A DNA stretch of 12,667 bases from Persephonella sp. (GTDB lineage Bacteria > Aquificota > Aquificia > Aquificales > Hydrogenothermaceae), in contig JALTAS010000108.1 of assembly GCA_027058925.1 (NCBI GenBank), positions 1-12,667 on the forward strand. Reading direction: 5' to 3'. Position numbers and translations under genes: made by a program. The notes below the pieces were generated by a model. It worked only from the letters and a program-made list of their open reading frames with translations, made no database searches and was not told the DNA's origin. Positions 7,308-12,667 of this stretch are shown piece after piece (position 1 is the first letter of the stretch; each line of letters begins with the position of its first letter).

Positions 7308-8102
7308 TTAGTACCTTACCCCCAATTTTCCGAAAAATGAATGGTCTGTTGCTGCATTATTCAGACCGTAACTGTAACTGAATGTTGCATAATATTTTTT
7401 GCTAAATCTGTAAAGGCTAAAATAGCTCAAATAGTATCTCATTTTTCCTGTTATCGCCGATGTACCCATATCTACTGATAAACTGTTGTAGAATTTTTTA
7501 GATAGCTGATATCCTGCCCCCACAGATACAGTATTAACATTTTTTTTGTTTGAATCTCCCTTTATTGTGTATCCGTAGTATATGAAGTAATCGTCCTTTC
7601 CTCTAATGTAATCAAGGGTTATGGAAGGGGTAAAATCAAATTTATTGTCTGTAAGTTTGCCGTTTCCTGTTGGCAGTTTTATGTTTAAGCCAAAAATACT
7701 GTATGTTTTTCCGAAAAATCTGGCATAACTTCCGTAAAGAAAACTATTACCAAGTCCAGAATCATTTACATAATCATTTTGAAAATAGTAGTAGGATGTC
7801 CAAGAAAGATAAAAACCCTTACGGGCGTATGCTACAGATACTGAGGAGTAAACAGAGCTATCTGAACCGTCTTTGGAATAACCACCTCCAATCTTCAGAT
7901 AAAAGGTGCCTTTAGGTTTTGATATTCTTTCCTGCCTTGCTTTTCCTAAAGGACATCCGTCAGGTCCAACAAGCTGATTAAAAGGGGTGTTTGGACATTT
8001 GTCATATCTGTCATCAACACCATCTAAATCAGAATCTGTAAATGCTGCCGCCGGATAAATACAGGAGAGTATTAGCCCTGCTGTAATTATTTTTTTCCCC
8101 AT
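7308..8102 (-). CDS. Outer-membrane beta-barrel protein with N-terminal thrombospondin type 3 unit
   Basis: The 264-residue precursor has a signal peptide (charged MGKK, hydrophobic 5-17, A-x-A cleavage near 20). C14 could mimic a lipobox (ILSC), but Leu before Ser is unfavourable and an AAA site follows. Directly after cleavage comes a calcium-binding thrombospondin type 3 unit, DSDLDGVDDRYDKCPNTP (23-40), then VGPDGCP (45-51), giving the C36/C50 pair seen in OmpA-family linkers. The rest (about 66-264) alternates polar and aromatic residues as a beta-barrel and ends GKLGVRY, a plausible C-terminal barrel signal. There is no OmpA peptidoglycan-binding domain, and the type 3 unit precedes the barrel rather than following it. 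The ribosome site is GGAG, 7 bases before ATG. Its position as first gene of the regulator-kinase operon suggests it is a target or sensory partner. Pore function is unknown. Confidence 0.78.
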   Translation of the reverse strand: MGKKIITAGLILSCIYPAAAFTDSDLDGVDDRYDKCPNTPFNQLVGPDGCPLGKARQERISKPKGTFYLKIGGGYSKDGSDSSVYSSVSVAYARKGFYLSWTSYYYFQNDYVNDSGLGNSFLYGSYARFFGKTYSIFGLNIKLPTGNGKLTDNKFDFTPSITLDYIRGKDDYFIYYGYTIKGDSNKKNVNTVSVGAGYQLSKKFYNSLSVDMGTSAITGKMRYYLSYFSLYRFSKKYYATFSYSYGLNNAATDHSFFGKLGVRY

Positions 8103-8126
8103 TCCTTACTCCTTTTTTATTTTTTT

Positions 8127-8140
8127 GGTTCCCGGGAACC
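8127..8140 (-). promoter_or_regulatory. Perfect 14-bp palindrome at the barrel-operon start site
   Basis: GGTTCCCGGGAACC is a perfect two-fold palindrome lying 1 base downstream of the predicted -10 (TATAAC, 8142-8147 minus strand), so it would cover the transcription start near 8135. This is a classic place for a repressor operator. On the minus strand it is followed by an A-run, not a T-run, so it is not a terminator of the upstream gene. No gene in the window encodes an obvious palindrome-binding repressor. Confidence 0.45.
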
Positions 8141-8141
8141 T

Positions 8142-8174
8142 GTTATACTGTTTTAATCCCAAATAAATCTCAAA
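8142..8174 (-). promoter_or_regulatory. Putative promoter with 11-bp-period direct repeat before the barrel-regulator-kinase operon
   Basis: On the minus strand the direct repeat TTTGAGATT (8174-8166) and TTTGGGATT (8163-8155) match at 8 of 9 positions with starts 11 bases apart. Seven bases later comes TATAAC (8147-8142), a reasonable -10. The repeat covers where a -35 box would be, as in PhoB/OmpR-activated promoters. A second -10-like TATAAT lies at 8182-8177 without a good -35. The repeat is consistent with control by the regulator encoded in this operon. Confidence 0.4.
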
Positions 8175-8192
8175 AGATTATACAGATTCATA

Positions 8193-8750
8193 TTAGTCCC
8201 TATCATGTTCCATCTCATATTCGTATCCTTCATTCAGACTTGATCTTTCTTGAGTTTCTGTGCTTTTATCTTCAATCTCATTTGATTTTTCCATCATATA
8301 TTCCTGCATTTCATTTGTGTGTTCTTCTACTTCATGGGATTTTTCCATCATATCATCGTAATGTTCGCTGTTTTTGTATTCATGCTCGTGTTCATGCTCA
8401 TATTCCTTAGAATGTTCTTTTTCATGGTGATTTTCTCTTAGTTCCTCAACTATTTCATGCATGAACTTTTCCCTTTCTTTTCTGTTCATTTCCATCATCT
8501 TTTCTTTCAACTGGTTCATATATATGTACTTTTTGTCAGGGGGAGCTGTTTTTACTTTTTCAACAAGGTCTCTAATTTGCACTTTAGCAGGATCTGGAGC
8601 TGTAGCTGGTGTTCCACCATTTGTCTGTGTGGCAGCAGGGTCTGGAGTTGTGGTTCCAGAATTAGTCTGCTGTTGAACTTGTCCTACCTGGGCATAAGCC
8701 CCGATGCTTGATACTAAAATGGCGGTCATCAAAAATTTAGCCTTCTTCAT
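8193..8750 (-). CDS. Secreted His/Glu/Met-rich protein, function unknown
   Basis: This 185-residue protein has a clear signal peptide (MKKAKFLMTAILVSSIGAYA, cleavage after 20). A Gln/Thr/Pro/Ala linker (21-56) contains two related units with TPDPA and APDPA. A helical charged region (57-107) includes KEKMMEMNRKEREKFMHEI (82-100). A strongly charged tail (108-185) is packed with His, Glu and Met, including EHEHEHEY (118-125) and an 18-residue tandem repeat starting MMEKS (134-151 and 152-169). Clustered His and Met with acids suggest binding of transition metals or protons in the periplasm. The layout loosely recalls CpxP/ZraP-type periplasmic regulators, but I see no confident homology. AGGAGG lies 9 bases before ATG, within a hairpin. 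It precedes the barrel-regulator-kinase operon by 90 bases, on the same strand. Confidence 0.7.
   Translation of the reverse strand: MKKAKFLMTAILVSSIGAYAQVGQVQQQTNSGTTTPDPAATQTNGGTPATAPDPAKVQIRDLVEKVKTAPPDKKYIYMNQLKEKMMEMNRKEREKFMHEIVEELRENHHEKEHSKEYEHEHEHEYKNSEHYDDMMEKSHEVEEHTNEMQEYMMEKSNEIEDKSTETQERSSLNEGYEYEMEHDRD
8244..8351 (-). repeat. Two 54-base in-frame tandem units in the His-rich gene
   Basis: Codons 134-151 and 152-169 both begin MMEKS and continue with the pattern (H/N)E(V/I)E(E/D) and a Gln-Glu near the end. The first 14 bases of each unit are identical and the rest has diverged, so this is an old duplication of an acidic, Met-containing helix-like segment. Confidence 0.6.
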
Positions 8751-8759
8751 GGCTGATTA

Positions 8760-8796
8760 CCTCCTGAGTTTAATTTCGATTAAATACTACAGGAGG
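8760..8796 (-). promoter_or_regulatory. Hairpin sequestering the Shine-Dalgarno of the His-rich gene
   Basis: On the minus strand CCTCCTG (8796-8790) pairs exactly with CAGGAGG (8766-8760), which contains the gene's Shine-Dalgarno. Inside, TTTAAT (8784-8779) pairs with ATTAAA (8774-8769) around a CGAA loop, and AG/CT adds two pairs, for about 15 pairs with two small bulges. No T-run follows, so it is not an intrinsic terminator. In RNA reading through from motB it should hide the ribosome site, and melting at high temperature or a different start site would free it. Confidence 0.5.
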
Positions 8797-8816
8797 AAAG
8801 TTACCGAAATGTTACC
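8784..8816 (-). promoter_or_regulatory. Putative activator-dependent promoter with GGTAAC direct repeat
   Basis: On the minus strand GGTAAC (8816-8811) and GGTAAC (8805-8800) are exact copies 11 bases apart with a 5-base spacer, the geometry of OmpR/PhoB-family sites. Ten bases downstream is TAGTAT (8789-8784), a modest -10. The repeat would lie over the -35 region, and no consensus -35 is present. Transcription would start near 8777, inside the hairpin, so the anti-Shine-Dalgarno arm would not be transcribed. Confidence 0.4.
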
Positions 8817-8819
8817 AGT

Positions 8820-9509
8820 TTATTTTTTTTCTTTTAGAAGATCATTTCTTGACAGCTTTACTTTTATTATTATCTCAACTCTGTCATTTCTTCTTCTCAA
8901 AAGAGGATGGTTCCATGTATATATAGGTTTGGTATTTCCAAATCCAGTAGCTGACACTTTTTGGGGATCAACACCGTTTTTTATGAGGAATTCAGCGACA
9001 GCTACAGCCCTTTTTACAGAAAGATTCCAAGGATCAATTCTTTCAGGAGGAGTTATATCTGTATGCCCTTCTATCCTTATATCTATCTCATTTTTTGAAA
9101 GGGCTTTCAATGCCTGAGCAACATTTTTTAGAGCTTTTTTTGCATCTTCTGAAAGCTGTGCACTCTCTTTTTCAAAAACAACATCATTAAACAGTCTCAA
9201 TATAACATAATCTTCTATAACCTCAATCTGATAAGCATGAATGGGAAGAATTCTTTTTACTCTTTCTTTTAATGTTAAAGCCATATCTCTTGGTAACATG
9301 CTTATAGGAGGAATAAGAGCAAGGGTTTTTGTGTACTGGAGAACTTTTTCCCCCTGGAAATACCATAGGAATTTCATCAATTTTTTTATATCAAGAACGC
9401 TCATTGAATAAAGAAGGATAAAGAAAGTAAGTAAAAGAGACATCAGATCGCTAAAGCTTATAAGCCAAGCTGGAACACTTGGACATTCTTCCTTTTTTTT
9501 CCTCGCCAT
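8820..9509 (-). CDS. motB: Flagellar stator subunit MotB (second copy)
   Basis: This 229-residue stator B subunit has a basic cytoplasmic N-terminus (MARKKKEEC), one membrane helix (about 15-36) with the ion-carrying Asp D21 in WLISFSDLMSLLLTFFILL, a periplasmic linker, and an OmpA-like peptidoglycan-binding domain (about 100-216). The latter shows IEGHTDITPPE (147-156), NLSVKRAVAVAEFL (162-175) and RRRNDRVEI (205-213). It anchors the stator to the wall and carries ions past the rotor. The pore sequence resembles sodium-type PomB/MotS more than proton-type MotB from enterics, an inference from memory. It starts 8 bases after the first motB copy, with AGGTG before ATG. Codons 4-6 contain a run of eight A. 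It is the last gene of the motility operon; no clear terminator follows. Confidence 0.92.
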   Translation of the reverse strand: MARKKKEECPSVPAWLISFSDLMSLLLTFFILLYSMSVLDIKKLMKFLWYFQGEKVLQYTKTLALIPPISMLPRDMALTLKERVKRILPIHAYQIEVIEDYVILRLFNDVVFEKESAQLSEDAKKALKNVAQALKALSKNEIDIRIEGHTDITPPERIDPWNLSVKRAVAVAEFLIKNGVDPQKVSATGFGNTKPIYTWNHPLLRRRNDRVEIIIKVKLSRNDLLKEKK

Positions 9510-9517
9510 CTTTTCAC

Positions 9518-10216
9518 CTATGATGCGTCAATAACAAACTCAACCCTTCTGTTTTTTGCCCTGTTTTTTGGAGTGTCGTTAGGTGCTACAGGCCTGTATG
9601 GACCATAACCTCTTGCTGCAAGGAGTTTTTCTGGATAACCGCACTGGAGAAACATTTTGAGTATATTAAGGGCTCTGAATGCAGAAAGTTCAAGATTTGA
9701 ACTGTATTTTTTTGTTTTTATAGGAGTGTTATCTGTATGTCCTTCTATAACAACGGTGAAACCGGCAGGCTTCATTCTTCTGCATATATCAAAAATGTAA
9801 GGTATCGCTTCAGGATAAGGGGTTGCACTTCCGGGTGGAAAAAATCTGTCCGTATTTATTCTGAACCTGATTATACTTCCGTGCTGGATTATATCGGCCT
9901 GAATACCTTCTTTTTTCAACTGCTTTTGAATTTCAAGAAGCTCTTTTGTTAACATTTTTTTTCTTTTCATTTTTGGATACATCTGGGGAAACTCAAGGGG
10001 AACATTTGATTGATTTAAAAGCTTTTGCTCAAGATATACCTTTCTTCCTCCTAAAGATTCTGTAACCCCTTTTATAACCATATGAAACTTTTCAAGGGAA
10101 ATCGTACCCATTGAAAACAGAAGTATAAAAAAAGTTAGCAAAAGGGACATCAGATCCCCAAAACTTATAAGCCAGCCGGGCATTTTTTTGCATTCTTCTT
10201 TTTTTTTGCGTGCCAT
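9518..10216 (-). CDS. motB: Flagellar stator subunit MotB (first copy)
   Basis: This 232-residue protein has the same plan as its neighbour: MARKKKEEC N-terminus, membrane helix with D21 in WLISFGDLMSLLLTFFILL, then a longer linker with a basic, coiled-coil-like part (82-104). Its OmpA-like domain (about 110-230) has IEGHTDNTPI (157-166), NLELSAFRALNILKMFL (174-190) and NRAKNRRVEFVI (218-229). The first 40 residues are almost the same in both copies while the periplasmic parts differ widely, so both probably pair with the one MotA but contact the wall differently. Its ATG overlaps the motA stop by one base (TAATG), indicating translational coupling and equal production with MotA. Codons 4-6 contain a run of nine A. 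Confidence 0.93.
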   Translation of the reverse strand: MARKKKEECKKMPGWLISFGDLMSLLLTFFILLFSMGTISLEKFHMVIKGVTESLGGRKVYLEQKLLNQSNVPLEFPQMYPKMKRKKMLTKELLEIQKQLKKEGIQADIIQHGSIIRFRINTDRFFPPGSATPYPEAIPYIFDICRRMKPAGFTVVIEGHTDNTPIKTKKYSSNLELSAFRALNILKMFLQCGYPEKLLAARGYGPYRPVAPNDTPKNRAKNRRVEFVIDAS

Positions 10217-10980
10217 TACATTTCTTCTCCGGCTTTAACCCCAAGGAGCGACATTATTTTTCCTCTGAGAACATTTGGGTTTGTTCCGCTGTTTATCGCT
10301 TCAACTGTTAGGATATAGCTCTCTTTAAGAAGGAGGGACATATCTTTATAGTATTTCAGCTTTTTTGAAACTGGGACACAAAGAGCGTTAGCGAGAATGG
10401 CTCCGTAAAGTGTTGTTATCATAGCCACGGCCATTCCAGGACCTAAGGCTGAAGGATCGTTAAGGTTCTGTAGCATCTGGATAAGTCCTATCAGAGTTCC
10501 TATCATACCGAAGGCTGGAAACAGTTCTCCAAGGGCTTCCCAGACAGCAACCTCTGTTGATAGATCCTGATCTATTTTCATAAGTGCTGTTTCTGCATTG
10601 CTTTTGATCTCTTCAATGTCTTGACCATCTATCAACATTCTCATTATGTCTCCAAACATTTGATCCTTTTCATAAAAGCTGTCTATGTCTGACTCAAGTG
10701 CCAGTATTCCATTTTTTCTTGCTTTATTTACAACATCAACCAGAAAATCTATATGTTCTAAAGGATCGGGAAGACCTGGCTTAAGGGCTTTTCCTATTGC
10801 CTTTACACCGTTTAAAAGTTCTTTTAGAGGGTATGATGACAGTGAAGCCGCAAAACCTCCACCTACAACAATAAGTATTGATGGTATGTTAACAAAAGCA
10901 AGTGGACTTCCACCTAAAGCTATAGAGATTGTAAGGAGTAAAAATGCCCCAACTATTCCTATTAATGTTGCTATATCCAA
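10216..10980 (-). CDS. motA: Flagellar stator subunit MotA
   Basis: This is the full-length (254-residue) stator A subunit, which with MotB forms the ion channel that turns the flagellar rotor. Four membrane helices are visible (about 5-22, 29-47, 153-175, 185-207). The cytoplasmic loop has KARKNGILALE (86-96) with R88 and E96, matching the rotor-contact charges known from E. coli MotA. P155 in FPAFGMIGTLIGL and P203 in CVPVSKKL match the two functionally important prolines. The start is TTG at 10978-10980, with AGAGGA 6 bases upstream and no in-frame ATG that would give the typical MDxATLIG opening. It lies 11 bases after the PilZ gene stop. One MotA must serve two MotB copies. Confidence 0.95.
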   Translation of the reverse strand: MDIATLIGIVGAFLLLTISIALGGSPLAFVNIPSILIVVGGGFAASLSSYPLKELLNGVKAIGKALKPGLPDPLEHIDFLVDVVNKARKNGILALESDIDSFYEKDQMFGDIMRMLIDGQDIEEIKSNAETALMKIDQDLSTEVAVWEALGELFPAFGMIGTLIGLIQMLQNLNDPSALGPGMAVAMITTLYGAILANALCVPVSKKLKYYKDMSLLLKESYILTVEAINSGTNPNVLRGKIMSLLGVKAGEEM

Positions 10981-10991
10981 CTTTATCCTCT

Positions 10992-12047
10992 CTATTCAAA
11001 GAGTTTTAGTCTTTTGTACTCTTTTAGAAGTTTCTGTTGTTGGTTTTGGACAAACTTGATCAGATAGTTTTTATCCTCATTTTCCAGTTTGGAATATTCT
11101 GTACCGTAACATACATTTTTCCCTATCTCTCTTATATTTTTTACCACCGCTGCACCTTCAATCTGTCTGTCTTCAAATTTTATTTTCAGTTTAATCTCTG
11201 TTCCTATATTCATTTTGATTTTTTTTGCATCAATAACATTTACACAAAAACCAACACCGTCTATACTAATATCGGTTGTTTGTATATTCAGTTTTACTTG
11301 ATTTCCCTCTTTATCTGTTGTTATCACCTCTAAAGGAAGACTTACTTTTATTCTGAAGTCTCTTCTTCTTTGTATCTGGAGGAACTTGAATGTATGAGGA
11401 ATTTTTATTATGTATTTCCCCTCTTCCTCAAATATATCTTCAACTTTTCCTTCCACTATGTAGACCGCATCATCTTCTCTTGTAAATCTGATTTTTACTG
11501 TGTTTCCCTTTTTAAAAGGAAATGGTGGTTTCTTATCTATAATATACCAGTACATAAATCTCTCATCTTTATCGTAGAGGGCAACTGGAAGAACTCTGTT
11601 TTCAAATAACAGATTACCTGTCTGGAAAAGTTCTATATCTTTTGTTGAGATAAGCGGTAAAAAAGGAGGGATTCTATCAAAGCCTAACTTCCTTCTCATG
11701 CTCTTTATCATATTTTCACTGTAATTAGGATTTTCCTCTATGTAAGCCTGAATTACTTTCTCAAATGGGGCTTTGTACTCTATAACCAGAAAAGGATCTT
11801 TATGCAGTTTATTTGCATATTTCCACAGGATTTCAAGTTCTGTTTTTGTTAGCCCGTAGTTTTCACCGTTTCTAAAAAATAATCTCTTTAGGTATCTTTT
11901 TGAGACAAACTCCTCAAATTTTTCCCAGAAGACGAGGAAAAAACCTATCAGTGCAAATATGAGAATGACTATAATGACAGCGAATATGTTTACATTCTCA
12001 ATTGTTGTTTTAAATGCATCAACTACAATGTTTACTCTTTCATCCAC
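10992..12047 (-). CDS. Membrane-anchored PilZ-domain protein (c-di-GMP receptor)
   Basis: This 351-residue protein has one membrane helix (about 20-41) followed by basic residues (KRYLKRLFFR), so the bulk should face the cytoplasm. Next comes a helical region (66-120) that I do not recognise, then a YcgR-N-like beta-rich domain (about 133-220), then a PilZ domain (about 225-340). The PilZ domain has both c-di-GMP contacts: the RRRDFR motif (227-232) and DISIDG (259-264). It should therefore bind c-di-GMP. The order YcgR-N then PilZ is that of flagellar brakes such as YcgR, which act on MotA or the rotor, but those are soluble. GTG at 12045-12047 is the start, with CGGAG about 7 bases upstream; the nearby ATG is out of frame. 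Directly upstream of motA, it probably adjusts stator function. Confidence 0.85.
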   Translation of the reverse strand: MDERVNIVVDAFKTTIENVNIFAVIIVILIFALIGFFLVFWEKFEEFVSKRYLKRLFFRNGENYGLTKTELEILWKYANKLHKDPFLVIEYKAPFEKVIQAYIEENPNYSENMIKSMRRKLGFDRIPPFLPLISTKDIELFQTGNLLFENRVLPVALYDKDERFMYWYIIDKKPPFPFKKGNTVKIRFTREDDAVYIVEGKVEDIFEEEGKYIIKIPHTFKFLQIQRRRDFRIKVSLPLEVITTDKEGNQVKLNIQTTDISIDGVGFCVNVIDAKKIKMNIGTEIKLKIKFEDRQIEGAAVVKNIREIGKNVCYGTEYSKLENEDKNYLIKFVQNQQQKLLKEYKRLKLFE

Positions 12048-12081
12048 AATTTATCTCCGGACTGAAAAAGGGCTTATAATC

Positions 12082-12667
12082 TTATTTCGTAATTTCTTTG
12101 ATTTTCTCAACAACCTCTTTTATTATCCAGTCCGGAGTTGAAGCACCTGCTGACACACCTATATTTTCTACTCCTTGAAACCACTCATCTTTAAGTTCTT
12201 CAGCTTTTTCTATATGGTATGTGTTAGGGTTAAGGGCCTTTGATATCTGGGCAAGCCTTCTTGTGTTCCCGCTGTGTTTTCCTCCTATTATTATCATCAG
12301 ATCAACCTCTTTTGCTATCCTTTTCACTTCTTCCTGTCTGACAGATGTGGCATCACATATTGTATTAAATACTTTCAGCTCCTCAACATTTGATGCTATG
12401 TATCCAACAGCTTCTTCAAAAAATTCCTCATTCTGTGTTGTCTGGGCAACAACGCCAACTCTGTTCCTTTTTGGGAATTTTCTGATTAGGTCATCCATGT
12501 TCTCAACAACTATTCCTTTTCCTCCCACTTCCTCAAGATGTCCCAGAATACCTACAACTTCAGGGTGTCCTTCTTCTCCGATTATTATTACGAAGTATCC
12601 TTCCTCAACAAGCTGTCTTACCTTTTCATGAACCTTTTTAACAAAGGGGCAGGTTGCGTCTATCAGG
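12082..12667 (-). CDS. ispH: 4-hydroxy-3-methylbut-2-enyl diphosphate reductase (5' end cut)
   Basis: The visible 194 residues are the C-terminal two-thirds of IspH, the iron-sulfur enzyme that makes isopentenyl and dimethylallyl diphosphate in the last step of the MEP pathway. The reading frame stays open to the window edge. Marks are LIDATCPFVKKVH with an iron-sulfur Cys, GEEGHPEVVGILGH with the substrate-binding His, NTICDATSVRQEE with another cluster Cys, GGKHSGNTRRLAQI, and GVSAGASTPDWIIKEV near the end. About 95 N-terminal residues, with the first cluster Cys, lie beyond the window. It is on the same strand as the motility operon and ends 34 bases before the PilZ gene, with no terminator visible, so co-transcription is possible. 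Confidence 0.95.
   Translation of the reverse strand, partial: LIDATCPFVKKVHEKVRQLVEEGYFVIIIGEEGHPEVVGILGHLEEVGGKGIVVENMDDLIRKFPKRNRVGVVAQTTQNEEFFEEAVGYIASNVEELKVFNTICDATSVRQEEVKRIAKEVDLMIIIGGKHSGNTRRLAQISKALNPNTYHIEKAEELKDEWFQGVENIGVSAGASTPDWIIKEVVEKIKEITK

Noticed and set aside
8127..8140. Palindrome as an intrinsic terminator of the His-rich gene
   Set aside because: On the minus strand it is followed by A residues rather than T, and it has almost no loop; on the plus strand no gene needs it.
8244..8660. Low-complexity and repeated DNA in the His-rich gene as a sign of a mobile element
   Set aside because: The repeats are in frame, keep the reading frame and encode coherent protein units; no transposase or terminal repeats are present.
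8760..8796. Hairpin as a terminator of the motility operon
   Set aside because: No T-run follows on the minus strand, and one arm is exactly the next gene's ribosome site, which fits translation control better.
8704..9117. Plus-strand open frame of 137 codons across the motB end and the His-rich gene start
   Set aside because: It runs antisense to two well-supported genes, and its hydrophobic, Phe/Ser-rich composition is what antisense of lysine-rich coding DNA gives.
12221..12631. Plus-strand open frame inside ispH
   Set aside because: It is antisense to conserved IspH motifs, with Ser/Thr/Phe-rich shadow composition and no ribosome site seen.

Overview
This window looks like chromosomal DNA from an AT-rich thermophilic bacterium of the Aquificota, probably a Persephonella- or Sulfurihydrogenibium-like member of the Hydrogenothermaceae. 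That placement is an inference. It rests on the lysine-, glutamate- and isoleucine-rich proteins, the tight gene packing, and one motA followed by two motB genes, an arrangement I recall from Aquifex aeolicus. There is no rRNA, tRNA, CRISPR array, insertion sequence or integrase. No gap between genes exceeds about 90 bases.

Layout from left to right: (1) positions 1-452 hold the N-terminal half of an M20-family amidohydrolase on the minus strand, cut by the window edge. (2) At 533-952 lies a small two-CBS-domain protein, the only plus-strand gene; it is divergent from the amidohydrolase, and its 3' end overlaps the next gene. (3) From 5545 down to 947 runs a minus-strand operon: ribosomal protein S1, a CaCA-family cation antiporter, acetyl-CoA carboxylase alpha subunit (accA) and a family 9 glycosyltransferase. 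Two of its junctions are TAA directly followed by ATG. (4) From 8750 down to 5627 lies a minus-strand envelope-sensing cluster. It encodes a secreted His/Glu/Met-rich protein, an outer-membrane beta-barrel with an N-terminal thrombospondin type 3 unit, an OmpR-type response regulator and its histidine kinase. (5) From 12047 down to 8820 lies a motility operon: a membrane-anchored PilZ (c-di-GMP receptor) protein, motA and two motB genes. (6) At the right edge, ispH of the MEP isoprenoid pathway is cut off at its 5' end.

The most interesting part is cluster 4. The beta-barrel gene, response regulator and kinase are packed with a 2-base gap and an ATGA overlap. The regulator belongs to a family that usually binds direct repeats with an 11-bp period. 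Both short intergenic regions just upstream carry such repeats, GGTAAC-N5-GGTAAC before the His-rich gene and TTTGAGATT-N2-TTTGGGATT before the barrel gene. The barrel promoter also has a perfect 14-bp palindrome at the predicted transcription start. The His-rich gene has a long hairpin that would pair an exact complement with its Shine-Dalgarno sequence. That arm would be present only in read-through RNA from the motility operon and absent from RNA started at the predicted local promoter. This suggests a self-regulated periplasm and outer-membrane stress or metal response, which is unproven.

The motility operon encodes a complete stator with two alternative B subunits, whose pore helix resembles sodium-type stators, plus a PilZ protein that probably tunes it in response to c-di-GMP.
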